From Cymodocea nodosa (taxonomy: Eukaryota > Streptophyta > Magnoliopsida > Alismatales > Cymodoceaceae), in NCBI GenBank assembly GCA_036874045.1, contig CM072336.1, positions 10,196,501 to 10,260,500 of the forward strand: a stretch of DNA of 64,000 nucleotides, read 5' to 3'. A model generated the notes under the pieces. It ran no database searches, was not told where the DNA came from, and worked only from the letters and a program-made list of their open reading frames with translations. The translations under genes were made by a program, and so were the position numbers. This document shows positions 33,851 through 45,199 of this stretch, piece by piece; positions within the stretch are counted from its first letter, which is position 1, and the number at the start of each line of letters is the position of its first letter.

Positions 33851-34722
33851 TGCGGTTCTCCACTTACACACACACTTTCTTTGTCTTTCTCCTCTTCTTT
33901 TATATTTCTTTCAGTAGTAACTGCTTCTGCTTAATTGATCGGTTGGATTTCCTTCATTCATATCAACGATGGTGATTTCTTCTTCCTTCCATGAGTGAAT
34001 TCCTGCGTAATACGTGTAATTATGATTTTCCTTTGAATTTCTTATTTCTGCAACTGCTACAGTGGCATATTAGAAAATAAATGGTCTGTAGAGTTACAGA
34101 TAACTCAACGGACTTACTTTGTTGATTTAACTATAAAACACGTGCAATAAAGAACTAACTAATTTAGATGTTTCAGATAGTTACCATTATAAATATCAAA
34201 AACTTATATGCATTTCGAATAGTAGCACCTAACCTTCTGAAAGATAATTTAAGTCAAGTTTCCAATACGTGACACGTGTCCTTAAGTAGTTTTATGATAA
34301 AAAGAAATTTCGGATACTTAAAAATCTAACTATTCGATGCTCAGATGCATTTCGGATTGTTACCAGATAACTTATCGAAAAACCATTTAAGTCATGCATT
34401 AAGATTAAAACACGTGTACTCTAGGAAATAATAAAATATTCTTTAAGCATTTAAAACATAATTGTTTGGTACATGCAATATAACTCTCCGAAATAATAGA
34501 AAATTCGGATACTTAGGAATTTCAAAGCCTACAACTTACTGACAGTTCAGAAATGTACTTAATTAACACTAATTCCTTGAAATTAAGTAGATTCTTTCAT
34601 TAAAACATATAACAGTGCAATTATAACATAATAGTTTAATTCTCATATGATAAGCTAAATATTATGCAAATAACCATCGTTTAACCCTTAATATTATGTA
34701 CTTTTTCATTCTAAACAATTTC

Positions 34723-35857
34723 AGGATCAGATAACTTTTTAGGAATTTATGGTAGAAATAAGAAACTACTTTGCTCTACTAAAAAGACTTTCCTTAAAAC
34801 TTTTTCTCTCTCCGCTTAGTACACCAATCCTTAAGAAATTTAGCATAAGGTGGCATTTTGTGTAATAAGTCTAACAAAGGAATGTTAACTTGTACTTTTC
34901 CAAAATTTCTCTAATTTTTTCTTGTTTTTCCAGAAATGTTTGTTGTAATCTTTTAGGATAAGGTGCTAATGATTGTGATTTACAAGATTCTTTTTCTTTC
35001 ATTTCGTTTGTTTGATCATTTTTAATCTCATTTTCAGATTCTGATTTTTCTTCATTGATTTCTAAGTTTTTAGATATTATATTTTCATTATCATTTTTAA
35101 TTTTGTTCATATCCACCTTCACATTACTTTCTTTTTGAGTTCTTGGTGGTATATTAGTTACAGATCATAATATTCTACATACATCTTTCAGATTTTCATT
35201 ACTTTCATGATGCTCTTATATTTCATTTTCATGATTTTGATCTTCAATTGTTTTTAGTTTTAACTTACATTTATTAAATTCTATTGCATTGGTCTTTTCT
35301 TTTGTCTGTATGTCTTGCAAATTATACAAATCTATAACATTAAAGTTTTCATTTGTGTTTTCTTATTGTATAACTTGTAATTTCATTGTTAATTCATTTA
35401 ATACTTTTAACTTTCTTTATAGATCATCTAGTCTCATTGCATTCAATTTTTGATCAATTTTCATTATGGTTTTTTTAATTTCGTATATGATATCAATTTT
35501 AGGTTTTGAATATTCTTCCCTATAATTTAATTGGTTGACTTCTTGTTGGTGACGCATGTATTGTTCCAATTTATCTATGTTTTGCTTTAAACTATGCTCT
35601 AGTTTGTCATACCTATCCCAAACTTCATTGTCTCTCAACATATTGCACGTTCTAAATTGACCATTAGTTAGGTAAACTATAGGATTCTCATACTCAGTTC
35701 TATTATATTGAATATAATTCATTTGTTGTTCATGTGATCTAACCATCTACAATCGTCTCAATTTCAAATAATCAGAGATGTCATAACCTTCCAAATTGCA
35801 GAATTCACATATGTTAACTATAGGTTTCAAAAATCTTTGAGCATAAGCATATGCCAT
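34723..35857 (-). pseudogene. OTA gag C-terminal half
   Basis: Minus strand from 35857: a CEFC..LEGYD segment that may be a worn zinc-binding knuckle, then the frame 35417-35746 (ENPIVYLTNGQFRTCNMLRD, followed by a helix-rich LEHSLKQNIDKLEQYMRHQQ), then the frame 34871-35122 with a charged linker and QSLAPYPKRLQQTF, followed by MPPYAKFLKDWCTKRRE and IPKKLSDPE just before LTR-3. YPKRL and YAKFLKD are standard OTA gag-to-protease landmarks. The N-terminal half of gag is missing: only about 80 bp separate this piece from the primer-binding site. Confidence 0.82.
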
Positions 35858-35935
35858 ATTTTCAATTATAAAATAAAACACACAACACTCCTAATGTTAA
35901 AACAAAATATCACTCACAGTTGCTTAGCTTCTCAA

Positions 35936-35953
35936 TCCTCAACAACGGCACCA
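35936..35953 (-). other. Primer-binding site beside LTR-4
   Basis: Minus strand TGGTGCCGTTGTTGAGGA, a diverged tRNA-Asp-type site, separated from LTR-4 by the same 7 nt spacer seen at LTR-1. Confidence 0.72.
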
Positions 35954-35960
35954 TAAAACT

Positions 35961-38243
35961 TGTATTGTTGTGAAAAGTTAAATCAGAAACTTGTCTATTA
36001 GGCGATGGTAGAAAACTTGTTTAGATTTGTTTTTATGCTTATATTGATAAATTCTTTTAGATGTAAATAAACAACTTTTGACACAAATTAGATATTAAGT
36101 CCAATTTATATTTTTTACTGCAAATGTATAGTGTATATTGTATTTGTGTTCAAGTATAGGTTGATCCTACTGAGATTGAGTAAGAATTGTGTACTATTTC
36201 GATTTATATATTGGAGTTTATATGTGTTCAGTTAAGTACTCCGTTGAGTTACAGTTAACTCAACGGACATAGTTTATGTAGTTATGGTTAACTCAATGGA
36301 TTAACCTCGTAGACTTAAGTTAACTCCATGAGCCTACCTTTTAGTTAAATATTGCCATTGATAGAGGAATTCAGCCATCCATTGGGTAGTTCCACAGAAT
36401 GTAAATAACATCAATTAAGCTCTTTAATGTTAGTTAATCTGAGATTTGTCATTAAACAGTACTAACATTCAGATATTTCAAACAGTAACTATTAAAATCT
36501 TTAAGTATCTAGGACAAATCAATTTCAGTAAACAATAAAACTATTTTCTATTTTTTGAATCAAACAAATATAAAACATTCACAATACTGACAATGATAAC
36601 ATTAATCACGATACAAAACAAACAATACAACACTTTAATACTAAATGTAAACATAGATAATTAATTGATTTTAGTATTTTTTTATTTTGATATATTCCTG
36701 AATATGAGCAAAAGGTGGAATGTAAAAATCTCTATCGATAGTAAAAACTTCTGTTACTATATGCAACACGATTACACCATTGAAAACCTAATTACTTATA
36801 ATCTTGCCTCTTCTTTCTATAGAATTGCAAACCAAGACCTGTAAGTTAGTCTCCTCTTCAGCATACTGGCATCAACCTGAAACCAAGGTTAGAAGCTTTA
36901 CGATATCTTGAGATATGAGTCGGTGCTTAGTGAAAATGACTTCCCTTCTTACGACACGATCACTCCTCACAATGGTTGTTAGTCACTATGTTTGGCTCGG
37001 AATCAACCCGACATTCGAAAAGTATCCTTACAGACCTCTGATGGTTGGTGACTTTGGTAGTGTTGTGGAGCTTCAGGGAACTTCCAATGCTTTCTGTAGT
37101 TAGCGCGGTTCTCCACCCACACAACACACTTTTTCTTCGTCTTTCTCCTCTTCTTTTATATTTCTTTTAGTAGTAACTATTTTTGCTTAAATGATTAGTT
37201 AGATTTCCTTCATTCATATCAATGATAGTGATTTCCTCTTCATCTATGAGTGAATTCCTACGTGATACGTGCAATCATGGTTTTCTTTCGATTTTCCTAT
37301 TTCTGCAACTACTACAGTGGTATGCTAGAAAATAAATGGTTTGTGGAGTTAATATAACTCAACGAACTTACTTGGTTGAATTAACTATAAAACACGTGCA
37401 ATAAAGAAATAACTTATAAGCTTATAACACTAACACAGTGTGTTACCTTGGTATATATTCAAGTAACTTAATGTGTATAGTTATGCTAACTTAACGAGTT
37501 GAACATGTACACCTCACGTGACATAATAAAGCATTTAAATTCAACACGTGCATAATTCTAACTTAACGAGTTCAGATATACAACTTAGAGTTTTTACTTG
37601 CTAACTTAACGAGTTCTCACGTGATCTTTTTACACCTTTAAACCTATAACTTAATGAGTTGGCTCGTGATCTTTAACAAAAGAATACTAACTCAACAAGT
37701 TGTTACTATGTACCTGTACATGATATAAATATGTGCAAATAAAATTGATCATGCTTAATACTATAAAACCATACTTAAATCTAGTTTTCAAATCACGACA
37801 TGTGTCCTTAGTAAGTTTTATGATAAAAAGATATTTTGGATACTTGCAAACCTAACTATCCGATGCTTAGACACAATTTAGATAGTTAACAAATAACTTA
37901 TCAAAAATTCACTTAAGTTATGTATTAAGGTTACAACACATGTACTCCAGAAAATAATAAAATATTCTTTTAGCGTTTAAAATATAAATGTCCAGCACAT
38001 GAAATATACTTCTCCGAAATAATAGACAATTCAGATACTTAGGAATTAAAAAGCCTGTAACTCACCGATAGTTCAGAAATATACTTAATTAATGCTAATT
38101 CCTTGAAATTATGTAGATTCTTTCATTAAAGCATATAATAGTGCAATTATGACATAATGACTTAATTCTCATATGATAAGCTAAATATTATGCAATTAAC
38201 CATCTTTTAAGCCTTAATATTATGTATTTTTTCATTCTAAACA
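35961..38243 (-). repeat. Family A long LTR, copy LTR-4 (5' LTR of the minus-strand element)
   Basis: Plus strand starts TGTATTGTTGTG and ends TTTCATTCTAAACA, 2283 bp. Contains a second primer-binding-site-like string inside its U5 end (GGCGATGGTAGAAAACTTG, 36001-36019), the U5 block (near 36130-36180), a GTTGAGTTACAGTTAACTCA hairpin (36242-36262), the antisense ORF (36915-37103) and an additional 37420-37790 segment rich in AACTTAACGAGTT and CACGTG that also occurs in the copia LTR at 51914. Confidence 0.85.
36915..37103 (+). other. Family A antisense ORF (copy in LTR-4)
   Basis: 62 aa, starts MSRCLVKMTSLLTTRSLLTM. Open throughout despite several substitutions relative to LTR-1. Confidence 0.4.
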
Positions 38244-38496
38244 TAAGTCCATTGAGTTAACAATAACTCAACGAAGTGTTTAATTGAATACATACAAACT
38301 ATAGCATAAAAATTAAAATAGTACACAATTCTTACTCAATCTTTGTGGGATGGACTTGTACTTGCACACAAATATAATATATACTGTGCACTTGTAGTTA
38401 AAAATACAAATTGGACTTAATATCTAATTTGTGTGAAAAGTTGTTTGTTTACTTCTAAAAGAATTTATTAATATAAGTATAAAAACAAATCAAACA
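38244..38496 (+). repeat. Truncated family A LTR (U5 end only), plus orientation
   Basis: Begins abruptly at TAAGTCCATTGAGTTAAC, the U5 dyad region, contains the U5 block (GGACTTGTACTTGCACA, ACTGTGCACTTGTAG) and ends AAATCAAACA. It abuts LTR-4 head to head, as expected if LTR-4's element landed in an older family A LTR. Confidence 0.75.
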
Positions 38497-38505
38497 AGTT
38501 TTCCA

Positions 38506-38637
38506 AATAAACATTAAGGGAGAAAATCTAGTATCTTTCCTTATTCTTAGTTATGTGCTTATTTGTATAGAAACTTAGGGAGTGAAATACTTGTACCAAA
38601 TTGTAAAGGTTTTTACCATTATCAAAAAGGGGGAGAT
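38506..38637 (+). pseudogene. 3' end of a copia (SIRE-like) interior with polypurine tract
   Basis: Only about 130 bp remain before the LTR. CATTATCAAAAAGGGGGAGA (38618-38637) is the characteristic end of SIRE/Maximus-type copia interiors. Confidence 0.65.
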
Positions 38638-39829
38638 TGAAAGGACATTTGGATTTTGATAATGTAAAAATAAATGTGAGGAAACAATTTGTATTTCACA
38701 TGTCAGCAAGAATAGATACAAATAGTGTAGTAAAAGCTGTTAGATGAAAGTAGGAACTTTGGATAGTTCAAAAATAGTTCATAGCTTAAATATCTGAAGG
38801 AAGAGGAATTTCGAAAGGTTACCAAGTTAAGTATTCGAAAGCAAGCTTAAAAGGAATAGGAAGGCTTTTCGAAAAGTTATAAGGCTAACTATCCAAAAAC
38901 AAGAAGTCTTTCAGAAAGATAGATAATTGTTTGAGTTTTTCGGAAGGTTATAATAAGTAACTATCCAAAAATAAAATAGAATTGGAAAGTTAACAGGGGT
39001 AACTATCCAAACTTAAAGACATGTGTAGAACTTAAAGAATCACGTGTCAAACATAACTGTTCGAGTTTTTCAAAGAGTTATAGGATAATTGTTTGAGTTT
39101 TTTGGAAAGTTAATAGATTTAACTATCCGAACTTAAAGACTCACGTGCTAGATTTAAAGACATGTGTAGAACTTAAAGAATCACATGACAAGCATAACTA
39201 TTCTAGCTCTTCAAAAAGTTACATGATAAATGTTCAAGTTTTCGAAAGGTTATAAACCTAACTATCTGAAAATCAAATAGAATTAGAAGGTTGTATAAAG
39301 AATAGTATGTAGAATAGTAACTTACCATATTTGGGACTAGCAGATCAGTAAGTACAATAGGACGAATGCTGTTAGAAGAAATATGATCGTTATACTCCAT
39401 ATTCAAATTTAGCAAAGTGTAAATACAAGTAAAGAGCTCTCTACGCCATAAATCTCTGATTGACTTAGGCTGTTGGTTTGGTGAAGTTTTCAACTTAAAA
39501 TATTCTGAGATGGATTGGTTAAAGTTATGACTAGAAAGTTCAATTTGATTGGTTGGTTCTTGCATTGACCTTAAAGTAAGTGACTATAAGTACTGAAGTA
39601 GATAGTGAAGCCCAAGTAACCTTTAGGGGTGGACTAGCTGTTAGTGGTAAACCACCTAAAAACTCCTTGTGTGCTTCATCTCTTTTTTTTTGTGGTGCAT
39701 TAGATAGTTGATTTATTCTTACTTCTATATAATTGAAAATCATCCTTAAACTGCAAAGTTAAATACATGATTAAGAAATTTAATAGTTTTACCATTCACC
39801 CCCCTCTAGTAAGTCATTTGGTCCTAACA
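38638..39829 (+). repeat. 3' LTR of the SIRE-like copia element
   Basis: Starts TGAAAGGACATTTGG directly after the polypurine tract and ends GGTCCTAACA, about 1.19 kb; near its end is the common TTCACCCCCCTCTA string. Its U3 carries many TTCGAAAGGTTA / TAACTATCCGAA type dyads (38770-39250). The interior to the left is almost all lost. Confidence 0.7.
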
Positions 39830-40549
39830 CCATCTCCCAGCTCTTTCATCTTTATTATAAACTTCGACCATAAATTTGACATTCTTCTTGATTTAGTAGT
39901 AATAGTTGAAGTTAATGCTCCACCTTGCATAGTTTGAGCTTGAGAGTATTATTGTTCTTGCTCAAAATTGTCACCAATACCAACAACACTATTGAAGATA
40001 AAGTTGTGTGCCATTTTTGCAAAGAATTTGACTTAAGAGTTGAAGAAAGCTAAAGGCTGAAAGATAAACTTTGTATTTTGTGTAAGAAAGAGAGAAGATT
40101 GAATGAGTATGAATTGTAAAAAAAACTTTAACCTTCTTCTCTATTTATAAATTTTTCCATTACCATCCACCATTCTTCTCTCACTTTCATCGGTTCATCC
40201 TTCTCTTCTCTTTTTTTTTCATTGATTTCAATGTTCATTTTTAGAACTTTAAAAAATAAAAAAACGAATGTTGAAAAATGAACATTATTTTAACATTCAC
40301 AAAAAACGAATGTGTTCATTTAAAAACATTCACTTTTTATGAACGTTACGTATTTCAACATTTGTTTTTTACAAATGTTATTTTAACATTGGTAAAAAAT
40401 GAATGTTAAAATTTAAAAAGGTTACAAACTTACAGTTTAGGCTTGCAAGCCAACTTGAGCTTAGCCTGAATCGACCTAGCTCGAATCACCTCATAGGCTA
40501 GCCCATTATGGGCTGGCCTACAATAGCTCAGCCTAATTGACACCTCTAA
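39830..40549 (-). pseudogene. hAT DNA transposon, 5' end and start of transposase, truncated
   Basis: On the minus strand the end at 40549 reads TAGAGGTGTCAATTAGGC, a typical plant hAT terminus, followed by palindromic subterminal sequence (GGCTTGCAAGCC, AGCCCATTATGGGCT) and repeated ATGTT/AACAT strings (40240-40420). A TATA box (TTTATAAATAGAG, near 40150) precedes an ATG at 40014. The frame starts MAHNFIFNSVVGIGD and, past one stop, reads SRRMSNLWSKF, which could be the start of a BED zinc finger. It ends abruptly at the copia LTR at 39829, so the rest of the element and its other end are gone. Confidence 0.68.
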
Positions 40550-41510
40550 GTCTAGCCAAAGTCATATAGTTATAAAGTTAAGTGTTTTAAAAAGTCAAAG
40601 AGTTATCACAAAAATTCATATAATTATATTTTACTCATGTGTGTTTTATAAGTCTTAAGTTTTCACATATTTTCCATGTGCGGTCTTTAAAGAAATTGAA
40701 GAGTTAAGATAAATGTTCAAGTTTTACACATATATAATGATAACTATTCGAGTTTTATAGATAACTAAAATTATACGTTAAGTTATTATAAGTCATTTGT
40801 TTTGTAAGTGAAAAACTCAAAGAGTTATTAGATAATTGTTAGAGTTTTTATAGATATTATAGGTGTAACTGTTTGACGAAAATGACGACTTGAGTGAAAG
40901 CACTACAATTCTCCAAAAGCTTATTCTTGACAAATATGGAATAGAAGATTGTGGAAAACATGTAGAACATGAATATAAAGAATGTGGTTAATTCAAAATT
41001 TAAAAGAACATGAGATCATGAAAAAATGTCAATAGTGGATGAACGTGCATCTCCAATTCAAAGACTATAAATAAAGGATCCAAATTGTACTTTAGAATAT
41101 CCCATTTCAAAGAAATCTCTTCTCATAGAAATCTTTTCAATTCTTTTAGAGCTTAAAGAGTCTAGAAATTTTACTATACTATATAGTAAATCACTTACAC
41201 CACATAAGATTTACTTGAAGATCTACAAAACATTCAAATGAGTAAGGTTCCAACAACTTAGGAAGAACTTGAAGTAAAGGTTAAAGTCTTGTGTATTTAC
41301 TTGAAGATCAAAAGGTGTAAGTATCTGAATTGTATTTTTACTCAAGGGTAAAAGGTCTAAAATATTTTGATATTTTTTATACATTGTTTGTAATCATGTA
41401 AAAAATCTTGTGCATAATAGAAAAATTGTTTTGAAAGATTTTTTAATTGTATTTTTATATTTTATTGTTAAAATGATTTCAATTTACAATTCACCTCATT
41501 CTTATGAAAC
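40550..41510 (+). repeat. Copia-like LTR
   Basis: Contains TTCGAGTTTT dyads (40700-40870), a TATA box (ACTATAAATAAAGGATCC, 41063-41080), a long leader and a CAATTCACCTCATTCTTATG ending like the copia LTR end at 55329. Left edge undetermined, no interior follows on the right. Confidence 0.5.
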
Positions 41511-42400
41511 TGTTCCATTCCTCACTTTCACCATCCAAGTCACATGAACTAGGAAGCTCATCTATCCTTCGACTACGCACAAATGTAGCCTCCAAAAGCC
41601 CTAACACGAGATCCTCCCCTGTTGTGACCATGTTAGACCAGCAGACAATGGACCTGACAAATGAATCTATCGATCTCACCCACTAGTGCATTGGGACTCC
41701 CTACCATAATGTCACTACACCACTCGAGAACCCCAAATCAACGATTTCCAATGATCACTCATGCCACAGAGAGCTGCCAAGGGGATTAAAAATGCCCTCG
41801 ATCGCATCTCCCCAAATTGTCCAACCAGTTTCACAAGTCAAACGCACAGCCAAAGCTCCCCCTGCCCTTTATGCGACTCAATTTCATCAACCCAAGCTAC
41901 CTCCATGAGATGTCCACAAGTGAGCCAGTTGTCGTCGTCGACATAGGGGTTGGACTTTAATAGTCACACTACCATTCATTTATTTTAGAACACCCTCCCC
42001 TTGTTCGCCACCCCCCCCCCCCCCCCTTCCCTTTCTATCATCATCTTCACACATAAATGCACACATGCATTACTTAGTACTTATTTAGTCCACTTGAGAG
42101 GCCAACATAGTTAAGTGTGTAAGATGTTAACACATTCCTCTCATGTATCTAAAAAATTTACCCGGTTAAACTCATTTAACCCTATCCATCGTACAATGTT
42201 ATTATACATTCATATGCATATTTAAAATTTTTCTAATTTTCTCTTAAATAAACTAAGTTACGACCATTATTTTTTTTCTATACTCTTTTTAAGAAAGATT
42301 AAAAGGATAGAGATGGGTAAGGCCCCAAGATGCAAAGTTTCAAACCCCCGTTCTATCGACGAAAGTATCACACCAAGGTTGACAAAAGGTAACTGAAAGC
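41511..42400. other. Unassigned GC-richer sequence with a 16 bp C run
   Basis: Composition is higher in G+C than the flanks; short frames on both strands (41491-41946) do not resemble known proteins. A C16 homopolymer lies at 42011-42026. Confidence 0.5.
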
Positions 42401-42530
42401 TAAAAAATATTACAAATTGGTTAAGGGCAAGTAGGATAGGCTAGAGGAAATTAGGGCATCTTGAGATGTTTTAGGGTATTTTAATATTATTACCTTCAAT
42501 GAGCTCAAATTCCAGACCTTTTCAGAGACA

Positions 42531-42536
42531 TTTATT
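42531..42536 (-). terminator. Candidate polyadenylation signal of DWARF1
   Basis: AATAAA on the minus strand about 255 bp after the stop codon. Confidence 0.45.
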
Positions 42537-42790
42537 CCCTTGTAGTCAATAAACAAGAACAAAGAACAGAGCAAAAACTTACAGGATGCATGGATAGGAA
42601 CATATGAAACAAATGATGGCATTAGAATTCAAAGAACAATGCTTTCAGTCTTGACATCTAGCAGTCAGGAGATTCAATGAAATGAAAGAACTACCGGATA
42701 AAGCGCAATCAACAACACGACGGGAAAAGCATCAAACAGAAGATAAAGCATTCCAACAGCCTACTTGAGTCAAATTCATGGTTTGGAAGG

Positions 42791-45115
42791 CTAGGCCTCC
42801 TCTGCATAAGCAGGTTCAGCAATGGCTCGTTCAGCTTCCTGTACTTCTTTCTCCGTCTTCTTTCCCTTCTTTGATTTGTAGTACACACTCATGAAGGTTC
42901 CCACCGCTCTATATTTCCGCCTACAATTCTCATAGAGCTCAGCATCAAACATACGCCAGAAATTCCTTTCGGTGAGCTCGGTTACAGCATACTGTGGCTG
43001 GAATCCATTATTGCTTATCAACCATTCTTCAAGCCTACGGACTGCCTCTGAACCATCAAACTCCTCGCCCCTCAATACGGGACCAGGCACATAGTAAACA
43101 CCAATATCTGTGAACATCTGAGCAAAGTTGCTGTCTCCCTGCCTGTTGTGTAGCTCAAACCCAGGTTCCGGATAGATCATTGTCTTCACAGGAAGCTTGA
43201 AAATACGGTGAGGGCAGAGCCAGATGGGGTAAACCTGATAAGAAATGGGAATTAAAGTTCTACTCAGAAAACACGATTGAAAATTGAACCAATATTTCAC
43301 CAGAATTGGTAACAAGGCATGAGAACATGGATACTCCAAATCCACCAAAGACAACTATCACTGAAGAAAAACAACAGAAGAACGATGAACTTTCATTTTC
43401 GTTACTTCATCAATTTATACACAAGAATAGATGCATGGTTTTGTTTTTCATATTCTAGAACATAAATATATCAACAATTATATGCGACCTGTATGATTTA
43501 ATAGGTCATATATTTAACTTTGCATCCCAATTAGTAGTCCTACACGTACACCATAACCAAGTTATGGTGTTCATAAGGGCTTTTAAAAGCAGAAGCACCA
43601 GGAGATAAAAATAGATTGAAGATCTTATGACCATGTAAAAAAAAGTTACAAAGCAAAACGGTAGTGCAAAGTAGCCCTTTTCTGCATTTTTCATTTTCAT
43701 TTCATTTCTTGCACTGACATCAATTGCAAATATCTGTTTCTGAGGGCTATCATAAGCAGGCCTGGTCTAAGTCATTGGTAAAAAGTCAGACTCGCAAAAA
43801 ACATAGAACAAGAATCACAATCAATCAAATTGGTGATAAAATTTTGATAAAAGGAGAAAATGGTGAATAATTGTACCTCCATTTCCTGATGAACCCAGTC
43901 TAATGCATCACCTACTTTGTATAGAGGAACCAACAGATCTTGAATCACATGATTATCATGATAGTAATTCCTGATGGCCTCCCCCTGCGTGGCTTTAAGC
44001 AAAGAAACCTTGGGAGGCATCATCCAACCTAGGGTCCACCTGAACCACCACTGATCAGCAAACGGAAGAATAAGCTTCCCCTCCCAATACAAACATCTTG
44101 TATGTCTGTGGTAGTATTGCCTGGTGGGAATGTATTCAACAAATTCACCCCTTTTCAGTGCAGTCTGTGCATGCTGATAAAACCATGGTTTAAACCACCA
44201 TCCTACACTGTTAATGGTATTTCCTTTCTTTTTTGCCTCTTCAGTAGAAGCATACATGCCTGTCATCATAACACCTTCATTGGGAGTGTATATCATTCCC
44301 TCAACGAAATCTGGAACCTTTGCTGGGTCCCCATCCTTGGGTACAAAAGAGTCTGCATAAGCTTGTGCAAGATCCTTTAGATTGCCTCTCACAGGGACAT
44401 AAGTCAGTCTCATGTATTCCTTTATAGGTATAAGCTTGATTTCAGCTGAAACCAAGAGCCCGAGTGTACCTTGAGACCAGGGAACCGCATAAAAAAGATC
44501 TGAATATTCATTGTCTTTTGTTGCTCTCACAACACGTCCATCTGCAAGCACAAGCTCAATGGATACTAATGTATCTGAGAAAAGACCATAAATGTGAGAG
44601 CTTCCCTCAATCCCATACCCATTGATGAGCCCACCAACAGTAAGATCATCAAGCTCAGCAACTACAGCAAGAGAAAGATTCATAGGCACAGTAACTCTTG
44701 TTATCTGCCCCATGTTAACAAGAGGCTCAACCTTTGCAATCATTCTCTCCTTGTCAATCTCAAGGATATTCCTAAATGCTGAAAGATCAACCTCAAAATG
44801 TCTAGCTCTCTTATAATCCACATTTCGCATGCCAACAGCAATATAAGGCTTCCTTGCTGTGCAAACAAGTCCGTCCTTAGAAGCATTTCTCTGTTTGATA
44901 CGTTTCACAACTTTTTTAACATTCTCTTCATGTTCCTTTTGGCGAGTTTTGAATGATATCATTTCAGATCTCTTGTCACCCAGGTACAGCAAGAAGTATA
45001 TGGTAAAAGAAATAGGAAGAACAACAAAGACCACAATAATCCATCTGAACTGAACTAAGTAATCCACCAAACCCTTCTTCCTTTTTGGACGTAAAGGTGC
45101 CTTTAAATCAGACAT
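42791..45115 (-). CDS. DWF1: Delta24-sterol reductase DWARF1/DIMINUTO (two coding exons)
   Basis: DWF1 reduces the delta24(28)/delta24 side-chain bond of sterols such as 24-methylenecholesterol, supplying campesterol for brassinosteroids. Coding exons are 45115-43877 (413 codons) and 43234-42791 (147 codons plus stop); the intron has GT..AG and phase 0. The 560 aa product matches the family's roughly 561 aa. After MSDLKAPLRPKRKKG comes one membrane segment (residues about 25-45), then the FAD-binding PCMH domain with KDGLVCTARKPYIAVGMRN, VEPLVNMGQITR, AELDDLTVGGLINGYGIEGS and YAVPWSQGTLGLLVSAEI, then the sterol reductase part with GWWFKPWFYQHAQTALKR, RCLYWEGKLILPFADQWW and MMPPKVSLLKATQGEAIRNY. 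Exon 2 starts VYPIWLCPHRIF and ends with the basic KYRAVGTFMSVYYKSKKGKK (about 521-540), the calmodulin-binding region known in plant DWF1. An upstream in-frame Met (45169) lies before a splice acceptor at 45129-45130 and is probably intronic. No breaks; likely functional. Confidence 0.97.
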
Positions 45116-45128
45116 GACAAAAATGAAG
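45116..45128 (-). other. 5' leader piece of DWARF1 after a leader intron
   Basis: TTGTTTTTGCAG followed by CTTC places a strong acceptor 13 bp before the start codon, so the 5' leader is probably split by an intron of about 2.2 kb reaching to near 47400. Confidence 0.6.
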
Positions 45129-45199
45129 CTGCAAAAACAACCACATGAACCATGTAAAAAATCAAACATGAAATAAGAATTATAAGAGAATATGAGCTT

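Larger units (their letters stand above)
32683..34717 (-). mobile_element. Family A solo LTR (LTR-3) inserted in the gag-protease region
   Basis: On the plus strand it starts TATATTGG (expected TGTATTGG, one transition) and ends TTTCATTCTAAACA, 2035 bp, flanked by ATTCC (32678-32682) and ATTTC (34718-34722), a 5 bp target duplication with one transition. The gag half on the right and protease half on the left are in the same minus-strand frame once the LTR and one duplication copy are discounted. Its U5 end holds a 47 bp tandem duplication with primer-binding-site-like strings. It carries the U5 block (near 32880-32930) and the antisense ORF (33656-33850). Confidence 0.85.
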
